Shown here in pieces: positions 56,901 to 64,000 of a stretch of 64,000 nucleotides of DNA. Each line of letters starts with the position of its first letter. The first letter of the stretch is position 1. Origin of the DNA: Hordeum vulgare subsp. vulgare (taxonomy: Eukaryota; Streptophyta; Magnoliopsida; Poales; Poaceae); assembly GCF_904849725.1 (NCBI RefSeq), contig NC_058518.1, positions 414,291,081 to 414,355,080 of the forward strand. Reading direction: 5' to 3'. The position numbers and the translations under genes are program-made. Under the pieces are notes generated by a model. That model made no database searches. It saw nothing but the letters and a program-made list of their open reading frames with translations, and was not told the origin of the DNA.

Positions 56901-57890
56901 GCGCATCGTCACTTCGTCTTTCGCCAGCCTTTGTCTATTCCGCAGTTCCTGCTTCGAGTTGCAAATGTGAGCAACAGAACCGGTATCAAATACCCAGGCA
57001 CTACTACGAGAGCCGGTTAAGTACACATCAATAACATGTATATCAAATATACCTGATTTTTCTTTGCCCGCCTTCTTATCTGCCAGATACTTGGGGCAAT
57101 TGCGCTTCGAGTGACCCATACCCTTGCAATAGAAGCACTCTGTTTCAGGCTTAGGTCCAGCTTTGGGTTTCTTCGGCGGATTGGCAACAGGCTTGTCGCT
57201 CTTCTTCGAATTGCCCTTCTGGCCTTTGCCGTTTCTCTTGAAACTGGTGGTCTTGCTCACCATCAACACTTGCTGCTCTTTACGGAGTTCAGACTCTGCG
57301 ACTTTCAGCATCGCAAACAACTCGCCGGGAGACTTGTTCATCCCTTGCATGTTGTAGTTCAACACAAAGCCTTTATAGCTTGGCGGCAGTGATTGAAGGA
57401 TTCTGTCAGTGATAGCTTCTTGCGGGAGTTCAATCCCCAGTTCAGCTAGACGGTTTGAGTACCCAGACATTTTGAGCACATGTTCACTGACAGACGAGTT
57501 TTCCTCCATCTTGCAAGCATAGAATTTATCGAAGGTCTCATACCTCTCGATCCGGGCGTTCTTCTGAAAGATAAACTTCAACTCCTGGAACATCTCAAAT
57601 GCTCCATGACGCTCAAAGCGACGTTGAAGTCCCGGTTCTAAGCCATACAAGACTGCACATTGAACTATTGAGTAGTCCTCCTTACGCGCTAACCAAGCCT
57701 TCTTAACATCCTGATCAGTCGTAGCGGGTGGTTCATCTCCTAGCGCAGCATTAAGGACAGAATCCTTCTTTCCAGCTTGTAAGATTAGCTTAAGATTACG
57801 AGCCCAGTCTACAAAGTTGCTCCCATCATCTTTCAACGAGGCTTTCTCTAGGAACGTACTAAAATTCAGGATGACACTTGCGTGAGCCAT
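53910..57890 (-). CDS. B2 Gag-Pol polyprotein (BARE-1 type)
   Basis: Single uninterrupted frame of 1326 codons, all Copia domains in order. Gag 1-~250 ending in a CCHC zinc knuckle (C252-x2-C255-x4-H260-x4-C265). Protease active site D302-T-G. Integrase: zinc site H439, H444, C470, C473, then D500, D563, E599, the last two 35 residues apart (DD35E). RT about 830-1070 with D915 and the YVDD box at 1000-1003. RNase H with D1173, E1214, D1252, D1301. The start is chosen at the ATG 57888-57890, in the place expected after the leader and shared with B1. The polyprotein would form virus-like particles, copy the RNA and insert the cDNA. Every catalytic residue I can judge is present. Confidence 0.95.
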   Translation of the reverse strand: MAHASVILNFSTFLEKASLKDDGSNFVDWARNLKLILQAGKKDSVLNAALGDEPPATTDQDVKKAWLARKEDYSIVQCAVLYGLEPGLQRRFERHGAFEMFQELKFIFQKNARIERYETFDKFYACKMEENSSVSEHVLKMSGYSNRLAELGIELPQEAITDRILQSLPPSYKGFVLNYNMQGMNKSPGELFAMLKVAESELRKEQQVLMVSKTTSFKRNGKGQKGNSKKSDKPVANPPKKPKAGPKPETECFYCKGMGHSKRNCPKYLADKKAGKEKSGIFDIHVIDVYLTGSRSSAWVFDTGSVAHICNSKQELRNRQRLAKDEVTMRVGNGSKVDAIAVGTVSLQLPSGLAMNLNHCYLVPALSMNIISGSCLLRDGYSFKSENNGCSISMSNIFYGHAPNVRGLFILNLDSDTHIHNIETKRVRVNNDSAIFLWHCRLGHIGVKRMKKLHADGLLESLDFDSLDTCEPCLMGKMTKTPFSGTMERASDLLEIIHTDVCGPMSVEARGGYRYFLTFTDDLSRYGYVYLMKHKSETFEKFKQFQSEVENHRNKKIKFLRSDRGGEYLSFEFGTHLRQCGIVSQLTPPGTPQRNGVSERRNRTLLEMVRSMMSLTDLSLSFWGYALEIAAFTLNRAPSKSVETTPYELWYGKRPKLSFLKVWGCDAYVKKLQPEKLEPKAEKCVFIGYPKETVGYTFYLKSEGKVFVAKNGNFLEKEFLSRELSGRKIELDEVIEPLIPLDGGAGQGETSVIATPVEEEVDDDDHETPVQVSVEPRRSTRSRTAPEWYGNPVLSIMLLDNNEPANYEEAMVGPDSNKWLEAMKSEIGSMYENKVWTLEILPEGRKAIQNKWIFKKKTDADGNVTVYKARLVAKGFSQVPGVDYDETFSPVAMLKSVRIMLAIAAFFDYEIWQMDVKMAFLNGFLKEELYMMQPEGFVDPKNADKVCKLQRSIYGLVQASRSWNKRFDEVIKAFGFIQVVGESCIYKKVSGSSVAFLILYVDDILLIGNNVELLESIKGYLNKSFSMKDLGEAAYILGIKIYMDRSKRLIGLSQSTYLDKVLKRFKMEQSKKGFLPVLQGTRLSKTQCPATDEDREHMRSVPYASAIGSIMYAMLCTRPDVSLAISMAGRFQSNPGVDHWTAVKNILKYLKRTKEMFLVYGGDEELAVKGYVDASFDTDPDDSKSQTGYVFILNGGAVSWCSSKQSVVADSTCEAEYMAASEAAKEGVWMKQFMTDLGVVPNALDPITLFCDNTGAIALAKEPRFHKKTRHIKRRFNLIRDYVEEEDVNICKVHTDLNVADPLTKPLPRPKHDRHQNCMGVRFITM

Positions 57891-59133
57891 GATCTACAAC
57901 ACAAATATATTCAAAGTGGACTTAGACTATGTTCAAGATAATTAGAGTTCAACTTAATCAAATTATATGCTAAACTCCCACTCAAAAAGTACATCTCTCT
58001 AGTCATTTGAGGGGTTTCATGATCCACTTACACTATCCCAAGTTCGATCATCACGTGAGTTGAGTATAGTTTCAGTGGTAAGCATCCCTATGCTAATCAT
58101 ATCAACTATATGATTCATGATCGACCTTTCGGTCTCATGTGTTCTGAGGCCATGTCTGCACATGCTAGGCTCGTCACGCTTAACCCGAGTGTTCCGCGTG
58201 CGCAACTGTTTTGCACCCGTTGTATGTGAACGTTGAGTCTATCACACCCGATCATCACGTGGTGTCTCGAAACGACGAACTGTAGCAACGGTGCACAGTC
58301 GGGGAGAACACAATTTCATCTTGAAATTTTAGTGAGAGATCACCTCATAATGCTACCGTCGTTCTAAGCAAAATAAGGTGCAAAAAGGATTAACATCACA
58401 TGCAATTCATAAGTGACATGATATGGCCATCATCACGTGCTTCTTGATCTCCATCACCAAAGCACCGGCACGATCTTCTTGTCACCGGCGCCACAACATG
58501 ATCATCCATCAACGTGTTGCCGTCGTGGTTGTCGTGCTACTTATGCTATCACTACTAAAGCTACATCCTAGCAAAATAGTAAACGCATCTGCAAGCACAT
58601 ATGTTAGTATAAAGACAACCCTATGGCTCCTGCCGGTTGCCGTACCATCGACGTGCAAGTCGATATTTCTATTACAACATGATCATCTCATACATCCAAT
58701 ATATCACATCACATCGTTGGCCATATCACATCACAATCATACCCTGCAAAAACAAGTTAGCCGTCCTCTAATTTTGTTGTTGCATGTTTTACGTGGTGAC
58801 CAAGGGTATCTAGTAGGATCGCATCTTACTTACGCAAACACCACAACGGAGATATATGAGTTGCTATTTAACCTCATCCAAGGACCTCCTCGGTCAAATC
58901 CGATTCAACTAAAGTTGGAGAAACCGACACTTGCCAGTCATCTTTGAGCAAAGGGGGTTACTCGTGACGATGAAACCAGTCTCTCGTAAGCGTACGAGTA
59001 ATGTCGGTCCAAGCCGCTTCAATCCAACAATACCGCGGAATCAAGAAAATACTAAGGAGGGAAGAAAAACGCACATCACCGCCCACAAAACCTTTTGTGT
59101 TCTACTCGACAAGACATCTACGCATGAACCTAG
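57891..59133 (-). other. B2 untranslated leader
   Basis: About 1.24 kb between primer site and gag ATG, collinear with the B1 and E1 leaders. No conserved protein; expected to hold packaging and translation signals. Confidence 0.8.
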
Positions 59134-59145
59134 CTCATGATGCCA
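59134..59145 (-). other. B2 primer-binding site
   Basis: The minus strand reads TGGCATCATGAG, one base after the LTR end. It is an imperfect complement of initiator-Met tRNA, the same as in E1 and B1. Confidence 0.75.
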
Positions 59146-59146
59146 C

Positions 59147-60965
59147 TGTTGGGGAACGTCGCATGGGAAACAAAAATTTTCCTACGCGCACGAAGACCTA
59201 TCATGGTGATGTCCATCTACGAGAGGGGATGAGTGATCTACGTACCCTTGTAGATCGTACAGCAGAAGCGTTAGAGAACGCGGTTGATGTAGTGGAACGT
59301 CCTCACGTCCCTCGATCCGCCCCGCGAACAATCCCGCGATCAGTCCCACGATCTAGTACCGAACGGACGGCACCTCCGCGTTCAGCACACGTACAGCTCG
59401 ACGATGATCTTGGCCTTCTTGATCCAGCAAGAGAGACGGAGAGGTAGAAGAGTTCTCCGGCAGCGTGACGGCGCTCCGGAGGTTGGTGATGATCTCGTCT
59501 CAGCAGGGCTCCGCCCGAGTTCCGCAGAAACGCGATCTAGAGGAAAAACTATGGAGGTATGTGGTCGGGCAGCCGTGAGAAAGTCGTCTCAAATCTACCC
59601 TAAAAGCCCCATATATATAGGAGGAGGGAGGGGGACCTTGCCTTGGGGTCCAAGGGACTCCCAAGGGGTCGGCCGAGCCAAGGGGGGGAGGACTCCCCCC
59701 CAAACCGAGTTGGACTTGGTTTGGTGGGAGGAGTCCCCCTGCCTTCCCACTTCTTCCCTCTTTTTTTTCTTTTCCTTTGATTTCCTTTTCTTGGCGCATA
59801 GGCCCCCTTGGGGCTGTCCCACCAGCCCACTAAGGGCTGGTTTGTCTCCCCAAAGCCTATGGGCTTCCCCGGGGTGGGTTGCCCCCCCGGTGAACTCCCG
59901 GAACCCATTCGTCATTCCCGGTACATTCCCGGTAACTCCGAAAACCTTCCGGTAATCAAATGAGGTCATCCTATATATCAATCTTCGTTTCCGGACTATT
60001 CCGGAAACCCTCGTTACGTCCGTGATCTCATCCGGGACTCCGAACAACAGTCGGTAACCAACCATATAACTCAAATACGCATAAAACAACGTCGAACCTT
60101 AAGTGTGCAGACCCTGCGGGTTCGAGAACTATGTAGACATGACCCGAGAGACTCCTCGGTCAATATCCAATAGCGGGACCTGGATGCCCATATTGGATCC
60201 TACATATTCTACGAAGATCTTATCGTTTGAACCTCAGTGCCAAGGATTCGTATAATCCCGTATGTCATTCCCTTTGTCCTTCGGTATGTTACTTGCCCGA
60301 GATTCGATCGTCAGTATCCGCATACCTATTTCAATCTCGTTTACCGGCAAGTCTCTTTACTCGTTCCGTAATACAAGATCCCGCAACGTACACTAAGTTA
60401 CATTGCTTGCAAGGCTTGTGTGTGATGTTGTATTACCGAGTGGGCCCCGAGATACCTCTCCGTCACACGGAGTGACAAATCCCAGTCTTGATCCATACTA
60501 AATCAACTAACACCTTCGGAGATACCTGTAGAGCATCTTTATAGTCACCCAGTTACGTTGCAACGTTTGATACACACAAAGCATTCCTCCGGTGTCAGTG
60601 AGTTATATGATCTCATGGTCATAGGAATAAATACTTGACACGCAGAAAACAGTAGCAACAAAATGACACGATCAACATGCTATGTCTATTAGTTTGGGTC
60701 CAGTCCATCACGTGATTCTCCTAATGACGTGATCCAGTTAACAAGCAACAATACCTTGTTCATAATCAGAAGACACTGACTATCATCAATCAACTGGCTA
60801 GCCAACTAGAGGCATGCTAGGGACGGTGTTTTGTCTATGTATCCACACATGTAAATGAGTCTTCATTCAATACAATTATAGCATGGATAATAAACTATTA
60901 TCTTGATACAGGAATTATAATAATAACTATACATTTATTATTGCCTCTAGGGCATAATTCCAACA
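59147..60965 (-). repeat. B2 5' LTR
   Basis: 1819 bp, same ends as 52038-53857. It abuts the primer site at 59134-59145. Confidence 0.95.
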
Positions 60966-60970
60966 GCGAC

Positions 60971-60981
60971 GTTCCCCAACA
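60971..60981 (+). repeat. B1 5' LTR, last 11 bp
   Basis: GTTCCCCAACA completes the B1 LTR after the second GCGAC copy (60966-60970). The join with 52037 restores the LTR end seen inverted in B2. Confidence 0.93.
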
Positions 60982-60982
60982 G

Positions 60983-60994
60983 TGGCATCATGAG
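60983..60994 (+). other. B1 primer-binding site
   Basis: TGGCATCATGAG, one base after the LTR end, as in B2 and E1. Confidence 0.75.
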
Positions 60995-62236
60995 CTAGGT
61001 TCATGCGTAGATGTGTTCTCGAGTAGAACACAAAAAGTTTTGTGGGCGGTGATTTGCGTTTTGCTGCCCTCATTAGTCTTTTCTTGATTCGGCAGTATTG
61101 TTGGATCGAAGCGGCTCGGACCGACATTACTCGTACGCTTACGAGAGACTGGTTTCATCGCTACGAGTAACTCCGTTGCTCAAAGATGACTGGCGGGTGT
61201 CAGTTTCTCCAACTTTAGTTGAATCGGATTTGACCGAGGAGGTCCTTGGATGAGGTTAAATAGCAACTCATATATCTCCGTTGTGGTGTTTGCGTAAGTA
61301 AGATGCGATCCTACTAGATACCCATGGTCTACACGTAAAACATGCAACAACAAAATTAGAGGACGTCTAACTTGTTTTTGTAGGGTATGCTTGTGATGTG
61401 ATATGGCCAACGATGTGATGTGATATATTGGATGTATGAGATGATCATGTTGTAGTAGAAAATATTGACTTGCACGTCGATGGTACGGCAACCGGCAGGA
61501 GCCATAGGGTTGTCTTTATAACTACCGTTTGTGCTTGCAGATGCGTTTACTATTTTGCTAGGATGTAGCTTTAGTAGTAATAGCATGAGTAGCACGACAA
61601 CCCCGATGGCGACACGTTGATGGAGATCATGGTGTGGCGCTGGTGACAAGAAGATCCTGCCGGTGCTTTCGTGATGGAGATCAAGGAGCACGTGATGATG
61701 GCCATATCATGTCACTTATGAATTGCATGTGATGTTAATCCTTTTATGCACCTTATTTTTCTTAGAACGACGGTAGCATTATGAGGTGATCTCTCACTAA
61801 AATTTCAAGACGAAATTGTGTTCTCCCCGACTGTGCAGCATTGCTATAGTTCGTCGTTCCGAGACACCACGTGATGATCGGGTGTGATAGACTCAACGTT
61901 CACATACAACGGGTGCAAAACAGTTGCGCACGCGGAACACTCGGGTTAAGCTTGATGAGCCTAGCATGTGCAGACATGGCCTCGGAACACATGAGACCGA
62001 AAGGTCGATCATGAATCATATAGATGATATGATTAGCATGGGGATGCTTACCACTGAAACTATGCTCGACTCAAGTGATGATCGGATTTAGCTAGTGTAA
62101 GTGGATCATGAACCACTCAAATGACTAGAGAGATGTACTTTTTGAGTGGGAGTTTAGCGAGTAATTTGATTAAGTTAAACTCTAATTATCTTGAACATAG
62201 TCTAAGTCCACTTTGAATATATTTTTGTTGTAGATC
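60995..62236 (+). other. B1 untranslated leader
   Basis: Collinear with the B2 leader in inverse orientation. Short ORFs on the minus strand are shadows. Confidence 0.8.
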
Positions 62237-64000
62237 ATGGCTCACGCGACAGTCACCCTGAATTTTAATACGTTCCTAGAGAAAGCTAAGTTGAAAGATG
62301 ATGGAAGCAACTTTGTAGACTGGGCTCGTAATCTTAAGCTAATCTTACAAGCTGGGAAGAAGGATTATGTCCTTAATGCTGCGCTAGGAGATGAAGCACA
62401 TGCTACGGCTGATCAGGATGTTAAGAACGCTTGGTTAGCACGTAAGGAGGACTACTCAGTAGTTCAATGTGCAGTCTTGTATGGCTTAGAACCGGGACTT
62501 CAACGTCGCTTTGAGCGTCATGGGGCATTTGAGATGTTCCAGGAGTTGAAGTTTATCTTTCATAAGAACGCCCGGATCGAGAGGTATGAGACCTCCGATA
62601 AATTCTATGCTTGCAAGATGGAGGAGAACTCGTCTGTCAGTGAACATGTGCTCAAAATGTCTGGGTACTCAAACCGTCTAGCTGAGCTGGGGATTGAACT
62701 CCCGCAAGAAGCTATCACTGACAGAATCCTTCAATCACTGCCGCCAAGCTATAAAGGCTTTGTGTTGAACTACAACATGCAAGGGATGAACAAGTCTCCC
62801 GGCGAGTTGTTTGCGATGCTGAAAGTCGCAGAGTCTGAACTCCATAAAGAGCATCAAGTGTTGATGGTGAATAAGACCACTAGTTTCAAGAGAAACGGCA
62901 AAGGCAAGAAGGGTAATTCAAAGAAGAGCGGCAAGCCTGTTGCCAATCCGACGAAGAAACCCAAAGCTGGACCTAAGCCTGAAACAGAGTGTTACTATTG
63001 CAAGGGTATGGGTCACTGGAAGCGTAATTGCCCCAAGTATCTGGCTGATAAGAAGGCGGCCAAAGATAAATCAGGTATATTTGATATACATGTTATTGAT
63101 GTGTACTTAACCGGCTCTCGTAGTAGTGCCTGGGTATTCGATACCGGTTCTGTTGCTCATATTTGCAACTCGAAACAGGAACTGCGGAATAGACGAAGGC
63201 TGGCGAAAGATGAAGTGACGATGCGCGTAGGAAATGGTTCCAAGGTTGATGCAATCGCCGTCGGCACAGTTTCACTTCAGTTACCATCAGGATTAGTTAT
63301 GAACTTGAATCATTGTTATTTAGTGCCTGCGTTGAGCATGAACATTATATCTGGATCTTGTTTATTGCGAGACGGTTACTCTTTTAAGTGAGAGAATAAT
63401 GGTTGTTCTATTTCTATGAGTAACATCTTTTATGGTCATGCACCCAATGTGAGAGGATTGTTCATATTGAATCTTGATAGTGATACACACATACATAACA
63501 TTGAGACCAAAAGAGTTAGAGTTAACAATGATAGCGCCATATTTTTGTGGCACTGCCGCTTAGGTCATATTGGTGTAAAGCGCATGAAGAAACTCCATGC
63601 CGATGGACTTTTGGAGTCACTTGACTTTGATTCACTTGACACGTGCGAACCATGCCTCATGGGCAAGATGACTAAAACTCCGTTCTCCGGAACAATGGAG
63701 CGTGCAAGTGACTTGTTGGAAATCATACATACCGATGTGTGTGGTCCGATGAGCATAGAGGCACGCGGCGGATATCGTTATTTTCTCACCTTCACTGACG
63801 ATTTGAGTAGATATGGTTATGTCTACTTAATGAAGCATAAGTCTGAAACATTTGAAAAGTTCAAGCAATTTCAGAGTGAAGTTGAAAATCATTGTAACAA
63901 GAAGATCAAGTTCCCACGGTCTGATCGTGGGGGTGAATATCTGAGTTTCGAGTTTGGTGCTCACTTAAGACAATGTGGAATTGTTTCACAGTTGACACCG
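62237..64000 (+). pseudogene. B1 Gag-Pol, one nonsense codon, cut by window edge
   Basis: ATG 62237 (MAHATVTLNF) opens a frame about 95 percent identical to B2. Gag, the CCHC knuckle (CYYCKGMGHWKRNC) and the protease DTG are intact. The frame meets TGA at 63389-63391 in the protease-integrase linker, where B2 has Ser, which needs two base changes. After this codon the frame reopens and stays open to the edge, covering the integrase zinc site (HCRLGH ... CEPC) and the first two catalytic Asp (HTDVCGPM, RSDRGGEY). Without the stop nothing else broken is seen, so decay is slight, but the element is disabled by the B2 insertion. Confidence 0.9.

Larger units (their letters stand above)
52038..60965 (-). 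mobile_element. B2: complete BARE-1-like Copia element
   Basis: 8928-bp minus-strand element with TSD GCGAC, two ~1.82-kb LTRs, primer site, leader, one long Gag-Pol frame and a polypurine tract. By hand the LTRs differ at about 20 substitutions in 1.8 kb (about 1.1 percent) plus homopolymer indels, which at the usual grass LTR rate of 1.3e-8 per site per year means roughly 0.4 million years. All expected parts are present, so it could be autonomous. Confidence 0.96.
50227..64000 (+). mobile_element. B1: BARE-type Copia element, interrupted by B2
   Basis: Plus-strand element: 5' LTR 50227-52037 plus 60971-60981, primer site 60983-60994, leader to 62236, gag-pol from 62237 to beyond the right edge. 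It is interrupted at 52037 by B2, with GCGAC (52033-52037 and 60966-60970) duplicated. GGTCC (50222-50226) is its own left TSD candidate. B2 separates the LTR promoter from primer site and genes by 8.9 kb, so B1 cannot transpose. Confidence 0.95.

Overview
The window is plant nuclear DNA made almost entirely of nested LTR retrotransposons. BARE/WIS/Angela-type Copia elements with ~1.8 kb LTRs, together with Athila-type Gypsy elements using a perfect tRNA-Asp primer site, point to a Triticeae grass (barley or wheat group; barley slightly favoured because two Copia copies have BARE-1-type LTRs). I found no convincing host protein gene, tRNA or rRNA gene. Element names below are lineage calls made by eye; no database was consulted. 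Working labels: E1, T, W1, A1, A2, W2, A3, B1, B2. Left nest (1-38174): E1, a minus-strand BARE/WIS-like Copia (1-4806, left part outside the window), interrupts the integrase of T, a minus-strand Tat-lineage Gypsy element (4807-33758) with a second RNase H domain. T is also cut between gag and protease by W1, a solo LTR (8690-9613 plus 29745-30387, TSD GTAGT). W1 is cut by A1, a plus-strand Athila-type element (9614-29739, TSD ATCTC), whose 3' LTR is cut by A2, a minus-strand Athila-type element (18567-28700, TSD ACGAT) carrying gag-protease and a third ORF but no reverse transcriptase or integrase. T itself sits in the gag gene of W2 (LTR 35387-36953), and W2 sits in an LTR of A3 (36954-38174). 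This gives the series A3>W2>T>W1>A1>A2. Middle island (38175-50226): about 12 kb without a recognisable gene. It holds a 229-bp tandem duplication beside a G-quadruplex-like run, fragments of probable Copia LTRs, an irregular GC-rich repeat, a non-autonomous hAT element with a perfect 8-bp TSD (42828-43559), an A-rich tract, three ~0.8-kb tandem units each containing the remains of a Stowaway-like MITE, and a GC-rich stretch with minisatellites. Right nest (50227-64000): B1, a plus-strand BARE-like Copia, runs off the right edge. Only 11 bp from the end of its 5' LTR it is interrupted by B2, a complete minus-strand BARE-1-like element (52038-60965, TSD GCGAC) with an uninterrupted 1326-aa Gag-Pol polyprotein. 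The head-on arrangement makes a ~3.6-kb near-perfect palindrome around 52043. B2 looks young (about 1% LTR divergence by hand count) and is the only element here that appears potentially autonomous.
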